DNA from: Tabrizicola sp.
GTDB lineage: Bacteria > Pseudomonadota > Alphaproteobacteria > Rhodobacterales > Rhodobacteraceae
Direction of reading: 5' to 3'
Assembly: GCF_016793705.1 (NCBI RefSeq)
Contig: NZ_JAEULO010000064.1
Coordinates: 1 to 64,000, forward strand
Length of the DNA stretch: 64,000 nucleotides
The position numbers were made by a program, and so were the translations under genes. Shown one piece after another: positions 34,629 to 45,881 of the stretch; the first letter of the stretch is position 1, and every line of letters starts with the position of its first letter. The notes below the pieces were generated by a model that saw only the letters and a list, made by a program, of their open reading frames with translations, was not told the origin of the DNA and made no database searches.

Positions 34629-35948
34629 TCAAGCCAGCATCACCATCGGGTTCTCCAGCGCCTCGATCACCGCCTTCAGGAACTCCGCCCCCAAGGCCCC
34701 GTCGATCACCCGGTGATCCACCGACAGCGTCATCGACATCACCGTCGCCACCCCGATGGTTCCGTCCGCCAGCACGACCGGCTTCTTCACCCCCGCGCCG
34801 ACAGCCAGGATCGAGCCATGCGGCGGGTTGATCACCGCGTCGAAATTCTCGATCCCCATCATCCCCAGGTTCGAGATCGCGAAGGACCCGCCCTGGTATT
34901 CATGCGGCGCTAGCTTCTTGTTCTTCGCCCGCGCGGCCAGGTCCTTCATCTCCGCCGACAGCGCGCTCAGCGATTTCTTGTCGGCATCGCGCAGCACCGG
35001 TGTGAACAACCCGCCCTCCACCGCCACGGCAACCGCCACGTCCGAGGGCTTCAGCCGCAGCATCCGGTCGCCCGCCCAGACGGCATTGGCGTTCGGCACC
35101 GCCTGCAACGCCATGGCACAGGCCTTGATGATGAAGTCGTTCACCGACAGCTTTACCCCGCGCCCCTCAAGCTGCTTGTTCAGCTGCTCGCGGAAGGCCA
35201 TCAGCGCATCCAGCCTGACATCCCGCCGCAGGTAGAAATGCGGGATGGTCTGCTTCGCCTCGGTAAGCCGCGCGGCGATTGTCCGGCGCATCCCGTCCAG
35301 GGCCACTTCCTCGTATTGCCGGTCGGCATACATCTTCATGACGGTTTCCGCCGCCATGCCCATGGGCATCGCTGCCGCCGCCGGGGCAGGGGCCGCCGCC
35401 TTCGGGGCCTCCACCACAGCCGTAGGCCGGGCTTCAGACCGGTTCACCGGAGCCACGCCCTCGACATCCGCCCGCACGATCCGGCCATGCGGACCCGAGC
35501 CCTTCACAGCCCCAAGGTCCAGACCCTTCTCCTTGGCGATCCGCCGCGCCAGCGGCGAGGCAAACACCCGCGCGCCACCCACCGCCGGGGCAGGGGCCGC
35601 CGCCGCAACCGGCGCAACCGCCGTAGGTCGGGGTTCACCCCGACTCTCCGCCGTCTCCACCGGAGCCACCGCCTTCGGAGCCGCCGCAACTGCCGAAGCA
35701 TCCTCCCCCTCGTCCAGCAGCACCGCGATGGGCGTGTTCACCTTCACCCCCGCCGTCCCTTCCGCGATCAGGATTTTCCCGACGACCCCCTCATCCACCG
35801 CCTCGAACTCCATCGTCGCCTTGTCGGTCTCGATCTCGGCGAGGATCTGGCCCGACTTGACCACGTCCCCCTCCTTGATCAGCCACTTGGCAAGCGTCCC
35901 TTCCTCCATTGTCGGGGACAAAGCAGGCATCAGAATTTCGGTAGCCAT
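34629..35948 (-). CDS. pdhC: pyruvate dehydrogenase E2 (dihydrolipoamide acetyltransferase)
   Basis: 439 residues: lipoyl domain 1-80 with the lipoylated lysine in ETDKATMEF, an Ala/Pro linker, the E1/E3-binding domain ([18 protein letters not shown]), and the acetyltransferase core ending with [15 protein letters not shown] (His and Asp catalytic). The linker contains two related segments, GEPRPTAV and SEARPTAV, the first encoded by a palindromic repeat. It ends the pdhA-pdhB-pdhC operon; no lpd follows in this window. Confidence 0.97.
   Translation of the reverse strand: MATEILMPALSPTMEEGTLAKWLIKEGDVVKSGQILAEIETDKATMEFEAVDEGVVGKILIAEGTAGVKVNTPIAVLLDEGEDASAVAAAPKAVAPVETAESRGEPRPTAVAPVAAAAPAPAVGGARVFASPLARRIAKEKGLDLGAVKGSGPHGRIVRADVEGVAPVNRSEARPTAVVEAPKAAAPAPAAAAMPMGMAAETVMKMYADRQYEEVALDGMRRTIAARLTEAKQTIPHFYLRRDVRLDALMAFREQLNKQLEGRGVKLSVNDFIIKACAMALQAVPNANAVWAGDRMLRLKPSDVAVAVAVEGGLFTPVLRDADKKSLSALSAEMKDLAARAKNKKLAPHEYQGGSFAISNLGMMGIENFDAVINPPHGSILAVGAGVKKPVVLADGTIGVATVMSMTLSVDHRVIDGALGAEFLKAVIEALENPMVMLA
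35627..35644. repeat. palindromic repeat inside pdhC
   Basis: GTCGGGG-TTCA-CCCCGAC is a perfect hairpin preceded by CGTAG and read in frame as part of the E2 linker. A degraded relative with CGTAGG and CCGG arms lies at 35421-35442. The layout CGTAGG plus hairpin resembles the intergenic repeats at 13566 and 57809. Confidence 0.6.
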
Positions 35949-35957
35949 GTCCTCACC

Positions 35958-37340
35958 TCACCGGTAGCAGACGGATTTGACGGCGGTGACGACCTCCGCC
36001 GGGGTGATCAGCGCGAACTTCTCCAGGTTCGCCGCATAGGGCATCGGCACGTCCTTGCCCGTGCAGGTGATCACCGGAGCGTCCAGGTAATCGAACGCCC
36101 GCTGCATGATCGTGCTCGCCAGATGATCCCCGATCGACCCCACCGGGAAGCCTTCCTCCACCGTCACGCAGCGGTTGGTCTTCATCACCGAAGCCAGCAC
36201 CGTGTCATAGTCGATGGGGCGCAGCGTCCGCAGGTTGATCACCTCGGCGCTGATCCCTTCGCCCACCAGAGCCTCCGCCGCAGCCAAGGCATGTGCACAG
36301 CCGATCCCGAAGGAGACCACCGTCACATCCATCCCCGGCCGCAGGATCGACGCCTTGCCGAACGGCACCACGAAATCCCCCTCGGCGGGCACCTCGAACG
36401 ACCGCCCGTACAGGATCTCGTTTTCCAGGAAGATCACCGGGTTCGGATCGCGGATCGCCGACTTCAACAGCCCCTTCGCATCCGCCGCCGTATAGGGCAT
36501 GCAGACGCGCAGCCCGGGGATCGCCGCATACCAGGCCGCATAGTCCTGGCTGTGCTGCGCCCCCACCCGCGCCGCCGCGCCGTTCGGGCCGCGGAACACC
36601 ATGGGCGACCCCATCTGCCCGCCGGACATATACAGCGTCTTCGCCGCCGAGTTGATGATATGGTCGATGGCCTGCATCGCGAAGTTGAAGGTCATGAACT
36701 CCACGATCGGCTTCAGGCCCCCCCACGACGCCCCCGTGGCGATCCCGGCAAAGCCCATCTCGGTGATCGGCGTATCGACCACCCGCTTCGCCCCGAATTC
36801 GTCCAGCAGGCCTTGGGAAATCTTGTAGGCCCCCTGATACTCGCCGACCTCTTCCCCCATCAGGAAGACCGTCGGATCGGCCCGCATCTCCTCGGCCATC
36901 GCCTCGCGCAGGGCCTCGCGCACCGTCATCGTCTTGGTCGGCCCCGCCGGCAAGTCGGTATGCGGCCAGCCGCGCACCTCGGCCGGGGCCGGGGCAGGGG
37001 AGGGCGCCACCGGGGCCGCCGCCACCGTCGCCGGAACCTCCGCCGCCGTTGCTGCCACGGCCACCGCCGCCGGTGCAGGCGCGTCGGTCACGCTCTCGCC
37101 CTCCTCGACCAGCACCGCAATCGGCGTGTTCACCTTCACGCCCGCCGTGCCCTCGGCCACCAGGATCTTGCCAACGGTGCCTTCATCCACCGCCTCGAAC
37201 TCCATCGTCGCCTTGTCGGTCTCGATCTCCGCCAGGATCTGCCCCGACTTGACCGTATCGCCTTCCTTCACCAGCCACTTTGCCAGCGTGCCCTCCTCCA
37301 TGGTCGGAGAAAGCGCGGGCATCAGTACTTGCGTTGCCAT
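35958..37340 (-). CDS. pdhB: pyruvate dehydrogenase E1 beta with N-terminal lipoyl domain
   Basis: 460 residues. The first 85 are a lipoyl domain (ETDKATMEF) nearly identical to that of pdhC, followed by an Ala/Pro linker and the transketolase-type E1-beta domain from about residue 140 ([30 protein letters not shown]). The lipoyl-E1-beta fusion is typical of alphaproteobacteria. Start at 37340 follows GGGAGGGG. It lies 13 nt after pdhA and 9 nt before pdhC. Confidence 0.97.
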   Translation of the reverse strand: MATQVLMPALSPTMEEGTLAKWLVKEGDTVKSGQILAEIETDKATMEFEAVDEGTVGKILVAEGTAGVKVNTPIAVLVEEGESVTDAPAPAAVAVAATAAEVPATVAAAPVAPSPAPAPAEVRGWPHTDLPAGPTKTMTVREALREAMAEEMRADPTVFLMGEEVGEYQGAYKISQGLLDEFGAKRVVDTPITEMGFAGIATGASWGGLKPIVEFMTFNFAMQAIDHIINSAAKTLYMSGGQMGSPMVFRGPNGAAARVGAQHSQDYAAWYAAIPGLRVCMPYTAADAKGLLKSAIRDPNPVIFLENEILYGRSFEVPAEGDFVVPFGKASILRPGMDVTVVSFGIGCAHALAAAEALVGEGISAEVINLRTLRPIDYDTVLASVMKTNRCVTVEEGFPVGSIGDHLASTIMQRAFDYLDAPVITCTGKDVPMPYAANLEKFALITPAEVVTAVKSVCYR

Positions 37341-37353
37341 GATTTCCCCTCCC

Positions 37354-38340
37354 TCAGGCGTAAATGTCCGTCCACAGCTCCGCATTCGGCGGCTCCGGGC
37401 TTTCCTTGGCGAATTCCGCACTTTCGTTCACAATCGCCTTGATGTCCTTGTCGATGGCCTTCAGCTCCTCGTCCGAAGCCAAGCCCCCCTGCGTCAGCAG
37501 GTCCCGGACATGCTCGATGCAATCCTTCTCGGTCTTGATCTTCTCGACTTCTTCCCGCGTCCGGTATTTCGCCGGGTCCGACATCGAATGCCCCCGGTAG
37601 CGGTAGGTCATCATCTCAAGAATGTACGGCCCCTTGCCCGCCCGGCAGTGCGCCACCGCCTTCTCGCCCGCGGCCTTCACCGCCAACACGTCCATCCCGT
37701 CGACCTGCTCGCCCGGAATGCCATAGGCGACGCCGCGGCCATACAAAGTCTCGGACTTGGTGGCCCGCTTCATGCTGGTGCCCATGGCATACTGGTTGTT
37801 CTCGATGACGAAGATCACCGGCAGCTCCCACAGCTCGGCCATGTTGTAGGTCTCGTAGACCTGGCCCTGGTTCGCCGCGCCGTCGCCGAAATAGGTGAAG
37901 GTCACGTTGTCGTTGCCCAGATACTTGTCGGCAAAGGCCAGCCCGGCCCCCAGCGGCACCTGAGCGCCAACGATCCCGTGCCCGCCGTAGAAGTGTTTCT
38001 CTTTCGAGAACATGTGCATCGAGCCGCCCTTGCCCTTCGAGTATCCCCCGATGCGCCCGGTCAGTTCGGCCATCACGCCCTTGGCGTCCATCCCGCAGGC
38101 CAGCATATGCCCGTGGTCGCGGTAGCTCGTCACCCGCTTGTCACCCTCTTTCGATGCTGCCTCCAGCCCGACGACCACCGCCTCCTGCCCGATGTACAGG
38201 TGGCAGAACCCGCCGATCAGCCCCATGCCGTAAAGCTGCCCCGCCTTCTCCTCGAAGCGGCGGATCAGCAGCATCTCGCGGTAGTATTTCAGCAAGTCGT
38301 CCTTCGAGACATTCGGTCTCGCGTCGGGCTTCTTCGCCAT
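37354..38340 (-). CDS. pdhA: pyruvate dehydrogenase E1 alpha
   Basis: 328 residues starting [13 protein letters not shown] after GGGAGGAG. The thiamine diphosphate motif is [17 protein letters not shown], and the phosphorylation-loop region [20 protein letters not shown] is typical of E1-alpha. With pdhB and pdhC it converts pyruvate to acetyl-CoA. First gene of the operon; a candidate promoter and palindromic operator lie upstream. Confidence 0.97.
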   Translation of the reverse strand: MAKKPDARPNVSKDDLLKYYREMLLIRRFEEKAGQLYGMGLIGGFCHLYIGQEAVVVGLEAASKEGDKRVTSYRDHGHMLACGMDAKGVMAELTGRIGGYSKGKGGSMHMFSKEKHFYGGHGIVGAQVPLGAGLAFADKYLGNDNVTFTYFGDGAANQGQVYETYNMAELWELPVIFVIENNQYAMGTSMKRATKSETLYGRGVAYGIPGEQVDGMDVLAVKAAGEKAVAHCRAGKGPYILEMMTYRYRGHSMSDPAKYRTREEVEKIKTEKDCIEHVRDLLTQGGLASDEELKAIDKDIKAIVNESAEFAKESPEPPNAELWTDIYA

Positions 38341-38378
38341 CAGGCTCCTCCCAGGCTGTGTTTGCAGCTGCAGAAAAT

Positions 38379-38394
38379 GGTTTAGTGTTAAACC
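38379..38394. promoter_or_regulatory. candidate operator of the pdh operon
   Basis: GGTTTAGTGTTAAACC has perfect 6-bp arms around 4 nt, and TGCAGCTGCA, another palindrome, lies at 38363-38372. Both are between the candidate promoter and pdhA. The binding regulator is unknown. Confidence 0.4.
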
Positions 38395-38395
38395 A

Positions 38396-38425
38396 TCCAT
38401 ACAGCATCGGTGTTTATTGGGTCAA
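38396..38425 (-). promoter_or_regulatory. candidate pdhA promoter
   Basis: On the minus strand TTGACC and TATGGA are separated by 18 nt, about 55 nt upstream of the pdhA start. The -35 is strong and the -10 weak. Confidence 0.4.
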
Positions 38426-38627
38426 AAGGATTCTCCTGCCCTCGCGTCATCCAGGCAACATGGCACCCATGCGCAAAAGGAAAGGCCCGCCCGGACGGAT
38501 CACCCCCCGATTCGCCCTCCAAGGTTAACACCTGATGGCAGAGACGCGCGTAAAGACGGAAGGAAGATGGAGGGACGACAGGAAGACGGCTTGTCATCCG
38601 GAGGATTACCTCAGGGTCCGCAAGGCC

Positions 38628-38930
38628 TTAGCGGATGGCGATCTCGTCCGATCGCATATATCCCAGCACATCCCGCGTCTGCTGGTCCAGAAGGTCGAGG
38701 TCAAGGTAGTCGTCCGACAGCCGGTGTGTCAGGTTCTGCATCTCCGCCAGATCGGCGGCCAGCTTGTCCCGCTCTGCCCGCAAGGTTTCCGCCTCGGCGT
38801 TGATCGCCACCCGGGCGAACATGCCATAATCCCCCTGCACGGCGGCGAAGGTGAAGGAAATTCCGACGGGCACGACCAGGACCAGATAGGCCAGGCCTCC
38901 AAAGCTTCGCTGCGAATTTGCTGCCGACAT
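38628..38930 (-). CDS. septum formation initiator, DivIC/FtsB-like
   Basis: 100 residues: short cytoplasmic tail, one membrane segment (GLAYLVLVVPVGISFTF), then a periplasmic coiled coil (EAETLRAERDKLAADLAEMQ). This is the FtsB/DivIC architecture, which links FtsL and FtsQ in the divisome. It is upstream of the pdh operon on the same strand, 287 nt away, as seen in many alphaproteobacteria. Confidence 0.88.
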   Translation of the reverse strand: MSAANSQRSFGGLAYLVLVVPVGISFTFAAVQGDYGMFARVAINAEAETLRAERDKLAADLAEMQNLTHRLSDDYLDLDLLDQQTRDVLGYMRSDEIAIR

Positions 38931-39065
38931 GCGCCCTCAACTCGCCTCTCTTGGACCGGAGGCGTGTGGCGAATCATGACACAAGACGAATCACTTGTGA
39001 ATCCTGAAAATGCATCCCGCTCAAAGACTTGAGTGGGAGAGTGCTTTCCCTGACGACTTGCAGCC

Positions 39066-39950
39066 TCAGGTGATCGAGGCCGCGTGGATACTGTCGACCG
39101 CGTTCTTCAGCACCTTGTCGAACTCGCCCTCGCTCTGCTGCGCCGACAGCCCCTCGCTCAGCGCCCGGCTGAAGCTCGCGATGATCCCGTGGTTCTTCGC
39201 AAGGATCTGGTTCGCGGCATCGCGGGAATGTCCGCCCGACAGCGCGACGACCTTCAGCACCTTCGGGTGCTTGACGAGCGGCTGATAGAAGTCGGGCACC
39301 GTCGGCAGGCTGAGCTTCAGCATGACCTGACCCTCAAGCCCTTCCAGATGCTTCAGGATTTCCTCCTGCAGGATGACCTCGGCCTCGGCCTTGTCGGCAA
39401 TCGAGATCGTCACTTCCGGCTCCAGGATCGGCATCAGCCCGTGGCTGGCCACCTGCCGCCCGATGTCGAACTGCTGCGCCACGATGGCCGCAATCCCCTT
39501 GCGGTTCGCCCCATTGATCACCGAGCGTTCCTTGGTCCCGTAGATCCCAGCCTTCACTGCGCGGGCCAGCAGCGCATCGAGGCCCGGGATCGGCTTCATC
39601 AACTGGACGCCATCGGCCTCCGCCTCCAGCCCCTTGTCGATCTTCAGGAACGGCACCACGCCGCGCTTCTCCCACAAGTAGGTTGCGGTCGGGATCCCGT
39701 CGACCTTGCGGTCCATGGTCTGCTCGAACAGGATCGCCCCCACCACCTTGTCGCCGGTAAAGGCCGGGGACTGGATGATCCGCGCCCGCATCGCATGGAT
39801 CAGGTCGAACATCTGCTCTTCGCCGGAATATTCGCCTTCCGAAATTCCGTATTGCTTCAAGGCCTTGGGGGTCGATCCGCCCGACTGGTCGAGGGCTGCG
39901 ATAAAGCCCCGCCCGGCGCGCATCTGTTCGGTCATCTTCGCGTTGGTCAT
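39066..39950 (-). CDS. fda: class I fructose-bisphosphate aldolase (Staphylococcus Fda type)
   Basis: 294 residues starting MTNAKMTEQMRAGRGFIAA. ALDQSGGSTPKALKQYG, AILFEQTMDR, QLMKPIPGLD and VALSGGHSRDAAN closely follow the Schiff-base class I aldolase of staphylococci. It acts in glycolysis/gluconeogenesis. It follows pgk by 41 nt on the same strand, so the two are likely co-transcribed. An in-frame ATG at 40040 would overlap pgk and is rejected. Confidence 0.93.
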   Translation of the reverse strand: MTNAKMTEQMRAGRGFIAALDQSGGSTPKALKQYGISEGEYSGEEQMFDLIHAMRARIIQSPAFTGDKVVGAILFEQTMDRKVDGIPTATYLWEKRGVVPFLKIDKGLEAEADGVQLMKPIPGLDALLARAVKAGIYGTKERSVINGANRKGIAAIVAQQFDIGRQVASHGLMPILEPEVTISIADKAEAEVILQEEILKHLEGLEGQVMLKLSLPTVPDFYQPLVKHPKVLKVVALSGGHSRDAANQILAKNHGIIASFSRALSEGLSAQQSEGEFDKVLKNAVDSIHAASIT

Positions 39951-39991
39951 GTCCGTCTCCCGACTGTCAGTGCTGGCATAGCTCCTGCGGC

Positions 39992-41182
39992 CTAACCCAT
40001 CAAGGCCTTCACGCCCGGCAATTCCTTGCCCTCCATCCATTCCAGGAAGGCCCCCCCGGCGGTGGAGATGAAGGTGAAATCTTCCGCCGCCCCCGCCGCA
40101 TTCAGCGCCGCAACGGTATCGCCGCCGCCTGCCACGGAAATGAGCCTCCCCTCACGGGTCAACCGCGCTGCCGCCTGCGCTGCAGCAAAAGTCGCCGCAT
40201 TGAACGGCTCGATCTCGAAAGCTCCCAGAGGACCGTTCCAGATCAAGGTCCTGGCGGATGCGAACACCCCCTCCAGCTCCTTCACCGTCTGCGGCCCGGC
40301 ATCCAGGATCATCGCATCCGGCGGACATTTGTGGACGCTCACCACATGGGCTTCCGCCCCCGCCTTGAACTCCCGCGCGACGACCACATCCACCGGCAGA
40401 TGGATCTGGCAGCCCGCCTTCTGCGCCCGGTGCCGGATCTCCCGCGCCGTCTCGGCCATCTCGCGTTCGGCCAGCGAATTGCCGACCTCGATCCCCTCGG
40501 CGACAAGGAAGGTATTCGCCATCCCCCCGCCGATCACCAGATGGTCGACCTTCGTCACCAGGTTTGCCAAGAGCTCGATCTTGGTGGAAACCTTCGCCCC
40601 CCCGACAACCGCCACCACCGGCCTTTGCGGCGACCCCAGCGCCGCCTCCAGCGCGCGCAACTCCGCTTCCATCAGCCGTCCCGCCGCCGAGGGCAGAAGC
40701 TGCGCCAACCCCTCTGTGGAGGCATGGGCGCGATGAGCCGCCGAAAACGCATCATTCACAAAGACTTGCCCCAGGGCCGCCATCTGCGCCGCCAGCTCGG
40801 GATCGTTCTTCTCCTCACCCGGATGGAAGCGGGTGTTCTCCAGCAGAACCACCTCCGCAGGTCCCGCCTTGGCGATCGCCGCTGCCGCTGCTTCGCCCAC
40901 ACAGTCCGAGCCGAACACCACCTTCCGCCCCAGCGACCCCGCAAGCGCATCGACCACATGCGACAGGCTCATTTCCGGCACCACCCTGCCTTTCGGCCGG
41001 TCAAAATGCGCGAGCAGCACCACCTTGCCGCCCTTGGCAACGATCGCCTCCACCGTCTGCTTGATCTTGTCGATCCGGGTCATGTCGGTGACTTTCCCGG
41101 CCTCCATCGGCACGTTGATGTCGACCCGCACCAGCACCACTTTCCCCTTCAGGTCCATGTCGTCGAGCGTTTTCCAGGGCAT
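39992..41182 (-). CDS. pgk: phosphoglycerate kinase
   Basis: 396 residues, the standard bacterial length, from the ATG at 41182, which has GGAG 6 nt upstream; ATGs at 41188 and 41194 are close alternatives. VRVDINVPM, the hinge and nucleotide motifs [16 protein letters not shown] and [12 protein letters not shown] are present. It transfers phosphate between 1,3-bisphosphoglycerate and ADP. Divergent from ppiB. Confidence 0.97.
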   Translation of the reverse strand: MPWKTLDDMDLKGKVVLVRVDINVPMEAGKVTDMTRIDKIKQTVEAIVAKGGKVVLLAHFDRPKGRVVPEMSLSHVVDALAGSLGRKVVFGSDCVGEAAAAAIAKAGPAEVVLLENTRFHPGEEKNDPELAAQMAALGQVFVNDAFSAAHRAHASTEGLAQLLPSAAGRLMEAELRALEAALGSPQRPVVAVVGGAKVSTKIELLANLVTKVDHLVIGGGMANTFLVAEGIEVGNSLAEREMAETAREIRHRAQKAGCQIHLPVDVVVAREFKAGAEAHVVSVHKCPPDAMILDAGPQTVKELEGVFASARTLIWNGPLGAFEIEPFNAATFAAAQAAARLTREGRLISVAGGGDTVAALNAAGAAEDFTFISTAGGAFLEWMEGKELPGVKALMG

Positions 41183-41320
41183 CGCCATCTCCATCTCTGT
41201 AAGCCTGCCCGCTTTTGGCGCGGGGATCACGCCTACGTCAACCGCTTCCGACGCTTTGCCCTTCCCTTGGGCGGATGCCCCCATTACGGTCACGCCCGAC
41301 CGAAACTTGAGGAACCCCCG

Positions 41321-41822
41321 ATGGCCAACATCAAGGACCCAGAAAACACCATCATCCTGACGCTGAAGGACGGCGAAGTGGTGATCGAGCTGCTCGCCGA
41401 CGTGGCACCGAAACATGCCGAGCGGATGAAGCAGCTTGCCCGCGACAAGGCTTACGACAACGTGGCCTTCCACCGGGTGATCGACGGCTTCATGGCCCAG
41501 ACCGGCGATGTGGAGAACGCCAACATGGAAAGCCCCAGCTACAATCCCCGCCGGGCGGGGACGGGCGGCTCGCAGTATCCCGACCTTCCGGCCGAGTTCT
41601 CCAAACTGCCGCATGACCGGGGCACGCTTGGCGCCGCGCGCTCGCAGAACCCGAACTCGGCCAACAGCCAGTTCTTCATCAACTTCCGCGACAACCATTT
41701 TCTGAACAACCAGTACACGGTCTATGGCCGTGTGATCTCGGGGATGGAGCATGTCGACAAGATCACCCGGGGCGAACCGCCGCAGAACCCCGACCGCATG
41801 GTCACTGTCCGGGTGGCTGCCG

Positions 41823-41833
<11 letters not shown>
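41321..41833 (+). CDS. ppiB: cytoplasmic cyclophilin-type peptidyl-prolyl isomerase
   Basis: 170 residues without signal peptide. [34 protein letters not shown] and SQFFINF are cyclophilin motifs, with the catalytic Arg in FHR. Its last 11 nt overlap the next gene, a periplasmic paralogue, in another frame. Confidence 0.93.
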
Positions 41834-42386
<553 letters not shown>

Positions 42387-42393
42387 GCGAACA

Positions 42394-42420
42394 GCGGGGT
42401 GGGCAAGTTGCCCACCCCGC
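42394..42420. terminator. bidirectional terminator between ppiA and tyrS
   Basis: A perfect 13-bp inverted repeat with one central base (arms GCGGGGTGGGCAA and TTGCCCACCCCGC) lies between convergent genes. Its GGTGGGCAA core is shared with the paired repeat at 13520. Confidence 0.75.
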
Positions 42421-42424
42421 AGTC

Positions 42425-43675
42425 CTACCCCAGCACCACCAGCGCGTGCCGCTTCTTGCCTGCGGTCAGCTTCATCGGCTCGGCCAGATGTCCCGCGCCA
42501 TAGCGCAAGCCGCTGTCGGTGATGATCTCGTCATTCACCTTCGCTCCGCCCTCCGCGATCAGGCGCTTCGCATCCTTGCCGCTCGCCGCAAGACCCGCGC
42601 GCACGAACAACTGCACGATCCCCACGCCATCGGCCAGTTCGGCGGGCTCCAGCGTGACGGTCGGAAGATTGTCCCCGATCCCACCCTTTTCGAACACTTC
42701 CCGCGCCGTGGCCTCGGCGGCCGCAGCTGCCTCGGCCCCGTGCAACAGCGTCGTCACCGCGTTCGCCAGCACGATCTTGGCCTCATTGACCTCCGATCCG
42801 CCCAAGGCGCCCAGCCGGTCGCACTCGGCCACCGGCAACTCGCTGTAAAGCTTCAGGAACCGGCCTACATCGGCATCCGGGACATTGCGCCAGAACTGCC
42901 AGAACTCGTAGGAACTGAACAGGTCGCCATTCAGCCAGACCGCTCCTGACTGGCTCTTGCCCATCTTCCGCCCGTCGCTCATCGCCAAAAGCGGCGAGGT
43001 CAGGCCGAACACCTCCCCCCCGATCACCCGGCGGGTCAGGTCGACGCCGTTGACGATGTTTCCCCACTGGTCCGACCCGCCCATCTGCAACAGGCAGCCA
43101 TAGCGGCGGTGCAGCTCCAAAAAGTCATAGGCCTGCAAAATCATGTAGTTGAATTCCAGGAACGACAGGCTCTGCTCCCGGTCCAGCCGTGACTTGACGC
43201 TCTCGAAGGACAGCATCCGGTTGACGCTGAAATGTCGGCCGATGTCGCGCAGGAAACCGATGTAGTTCAGCGCGTCCAGCCATTCTGCGTTGTTGACCAT
43301 GATCGCGTCGGTCGGGCCGTCGCCGAAGCGGACATAAGGCGAGAACGCCTTCTTGATCCCCTCGATGTTCGATGCGATCTGTGCATCGGTCAGCAGGGGC
43401 CGCTCGTCCGCACGGAATGACGGGTCGCCGATCTTGGTCGTGCCCCCGCCCATCAGCACGATGGGCTTGCCCCCGCACTTCTGCAACCAGCGCAGCATCA
43501 TGATCTGGATCAGGCTGCCGACATGCAGCGACGTCGCCGTTGCGTCGAAGCCGATGTAGCCCGGTAGCACACCCTTCACCAATGCCTCGTCAAGCGCCTG
43601 ATAATCCGTGCAATCGGCAACAAAGCCGCGCTCGAACATCACGCGCATGAAGTCAGATTTCGGATGGTAGTTCAT
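42425..43675 (-). CDS. tyrS: tyrosyl-tRNA synthetase
   Basis: 416 residues of class I TyrRS. The HIGH-like motif is HVGSLIQ, the KMSKS loop is KMGKSQSG, and an S4-like RNA-binding domain ends the protein ([19 protein letters not shown]). It charges tRNA-Tyr. Divergent from anmK. Confidence 0.97.
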   Translation of the reverse strand: MNYHPKSDFMRVMFERGFVADCTDYQALDEALVKGVLPGYIGFDATATSLHVGSLIQIMMLRWLQKCGGKPIVLMGGGTTKIGDPSFRADERPLLTDAQIASNIEGIKKAFSPYVRFGDGPTDAIMVNNAEWLDALNYIGFLRDIGRHFSVNRMLSFESVKSRLDREQSLSFLEFNYMILQAYDFLELHRRYGCLLQMGGSDQWGNIVNGVDLTRRVIGGEVFGLTSPLLAMSDGRKMGKSQSGAVWLNGDLFSSYEFWQFWRNVPDADVGRFLKLYSELPVAECDRLGALGGSEVNEAKIVLANAVTTLLHGAEAAAAAEATAREVFEKGGIGDNLPTVTLEPAELADGVGIVQLFVRAGLAASGKDAKRLIAEGGAKVNDEIITDSGLRYGAGHLAEPMKLTAGKKRHALVVLG

Positions 43676-43730
43676 GGCCGCCTCGGTCTAGGATGCGCGC
43701 GGTATATCTGTGCGAAGGTTCCAAGGGAAG

Positions 43731-44828
43731 ATGCGGAAGGACGGGGCTCTGTGGGCACTCGGTGCCATGTCCGGCACCTCGCTGGACGGGGTCGACGCCG
43801 CGATGATCAAGACCGATGGCCACGCGGTCTTCGCCTTCGGCCCCGCCGCCTATCGCCCCTACACGCCCGAGGAGCAGGAGGCCCTGCGCGCTGCCCTCGG
43901 CCAATGGCCCGGCGATCCACAGGTCGAGGCTGCGGCGGAGGTGGTCGAGACCGCCCATGCCGAAGTCCTCGCCCGCTTCTCCGGCGCCGAAGTTCTGGGT
44001 TTCCACGGCCAGACCCTCGCGCATGACCCGAAGGGCCGGGGCACCCACCAATGCGGCAACGGCGCGCTGCTGGCGCAGCTTCTGGGCCTGCCGACGGTCT
44101 GGGACTTCCGCTCCTCCGACGTCACCATCGGCGGGCAGGGCGCGCCGCTTGCCCCCTTCTACCACTACGCGCTCGCCCGCCACATCGGCGCGACCGAACC
44201 CCTGGCCTTCCTCAACCTCGGCGGTGTCGGCAACCTGACCTGGATCGACCCCACCGCCCCCGGCCCGGAAAGCCCCGGCGCGCTGATGGCCTTCGATACC
44301 GGCCCCGCCAATGCGCCAATCAACGACCTGACGCGCGACCGGCTCGGCCACTCCCACGACGAGGGCGGCGCGCTTGCCGCTCAAGGCGAGGTCGACGAGG
44401 ACTTCGTTGCCTCGGTCCTGAAAGACCCCTGGTTCGACGCTCCCCCGCCGAAATCGCTCGACCGCAACGATTTCCACGGCCTGATCGACCGGCTGGAGAT
44501 GCTGTCGGACGCAGACGCCGCCGCCACGCTGACCGCCATCGCCGCGGCGTGCGTCGCCGCCGCGCAAATCCATTTCCCCGCCCCCGTGACCCGCATCCTC
44601 GTCACCGGCGGTGGCCGCCACAACCCCACCCTTATGGCCGAACTCCGCCGCCGCATCCCCTGCCCGATCCTGCCGGTCGAGGATGTGGGCCTCGACGGCG
44701 ACATGCTGGAGGCCCAGGCCTTCGCCTTCCTCGCCGTCCGCGTCCTGCGCAAGATGGCAACCTCCAGCCCCGACACGACCGGTGCGCCGGCCCTTGTCGG
44801 AGGCGGCCAGATCAGCCGGCCCGACTAA
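43731..44828 (+). CDS. anmK: anhydro-N-acetylmuramic acid kinase
   Basis: 365 residues. [16 protein letters not shown] near the start is the AnmK signature; [21 protein letters not shown] and [12 protein letters not shown] follow. It phosphorylates anhydroMurNAc with ring opening in peptidoglycan recycling. The ATG at 43731 is preferred to the GTG at 43710. Its 3' end overlaps rarD by 17 nt on the opposite strand. Confidence 0.96.
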   Translation: MRKDGALWALGAMSGTSLDGVDAAMIKTDGHAVFAFGPAAYRPYTPEEQEALRAALGQWPGDPQVEAAAEVVETAHAEVLARFSGAEVLGFHGQTLAHDPKGRGTHQCGNGALLAQLLGLPTVWDFRSSDVTIGGQGAPLAPFYHYALARHIGATEPLAFLNLGGVGNLTWIDPTAPGPESPGALMAFDTGPANAPINDLTRDRLGHSHDEGGALAAQGEVDEDFVASVLKDPWFDAPPPKSLDRNDFHGLIDRLEMLSDADAAATLTAIAAACVAAAQIHFPAPVTRILVTGGGRHNPTLMAELRRRIPCPILPVEDVGLDGDMLEAQAFAFLAVRVLRKMATSSPDTTGAPALVGGGQISRPD

Positions 44829-45735
44829 GCCGCCCGGCCAGGATCGGGGCCGAATAGATCACCAGCGCCGCCCAGATCAGGCTGAAAGCCAAGAGTTTCA
44901 CCTTGCTGAACGGCTCGTCGAAGATGAAGACCGCGGTGAGGAAGATCATCGTCGGCGCGATGTACTGCATGATCGCGATGGTCGACAGCGTCAGCCGCTT
45001 CGCGCCGTTGGCGTAGATCATCAGCGGCACCGCCGTCACCAGCCCGCAGCCCAGCAGCAGCGCATCGTCCCATACCACGCCCTGCCGGAAATGCGACGTG
45101 CCCTGCGCCGCCAGCCAGACCATGTAACCGATCGCCGGGATCAACAGGATCAACACCTCCAGCGTGAAGCCCTGGTTCGGCCCGATCGGCAGCCGCTTCT
45201 TGAGGTAGGCATAGAACCCCCAGGTCAGCGTCAGCCCCAGCGCGACCACTGGCAGCCGCCCCGCATCCCAGGTCAGGATGCCGACCGCCACCACCGCCAG
45301 CGCAATCGCCGCCATCTGCGTCCGGCCCATCCGCTCGCCCAAGAGCACGGCGCCCAGGAAGATCGAGAACAGCGGGTTGATGTAATATCCAAGCGCCGCG
45401 TCCAGCGCATGCCCGGACCCGATGGCCCAGACATAGATGCCCCAGTTCACGGAAATCAGCGCCGCGGTCATCGCGCCCATGCCCAGCATCCGGGGCGATA
45501 CCAGCGCCGCCCGCAGGTCTGCCGTCCGCCCCGTCCACCACAGCACCACCAGCGCCACCGGCACCGACCAGAGCACCCGATGCGCGATCACCTCGGGCGG
45601 CGGGATATGCGCCAGGGCCTTCATGTACAGCGGCAGGAACCCCCAGAGGAGATAGGCCGCCAGCGCATAGAGAAAGCCCGAGAGGCTGTCGCCGCCGGAG
45701 GCAGTCGGACGGGGCAGGGGGGTGGTGTCGCTCAT
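44812..45735 (-). CDS. rarD: RarD-type EamA transporter
   Basis: 307 residues, ten membrane segments in two EamA repeats. [18 protein letters not shown] and [12 protein letters not shown] are typical of the RarD subgroup (chloramphenicol-sensitivity protein). The transported compound is unknown. It converges on and overlaps anmK. Confidence 0.88.
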   Translation of the reverse strand: MSDTTPLPRPTASGGDSLSGFLYALAAYLLWGFLPLYMKALAHIPPPEVIAHRVLWSVPVALVVLWWTGRTADLRAALVSPRMLGMGAMTAALISVNWGIYVWAIGSGHALDAALGYYINPLFSIFLGAVLLGERMGRTQMAAIALAVVAVGILTWDAGRLPVVALGLTLTWGFYAYLKKRLPIGPNQGFTLEVLILLIPAIGYMVWLAAQGTSHFRQGVVWDDALLLGCGLVTAVPLMIYANGAKRLTLSTIAIMQYIAPTMIFLTAVFIFDEPFSKVKLLAFSLIWAALVIYSAPILAGRLSRAG

Positions 45736-45881
45736 GCTTCTCCCCTACCCAATCCCCCGACCGACAACCACCTCGTTCTTGTGCCCCGCACAATCCCGCA
45801 TCGGTCCCGCCTTTCATCTTTGCCGAAATATCCCCGCGCGGCGCGCATCCGCGCTGTCCGACCCGGCGACCGGCCGCAGCC

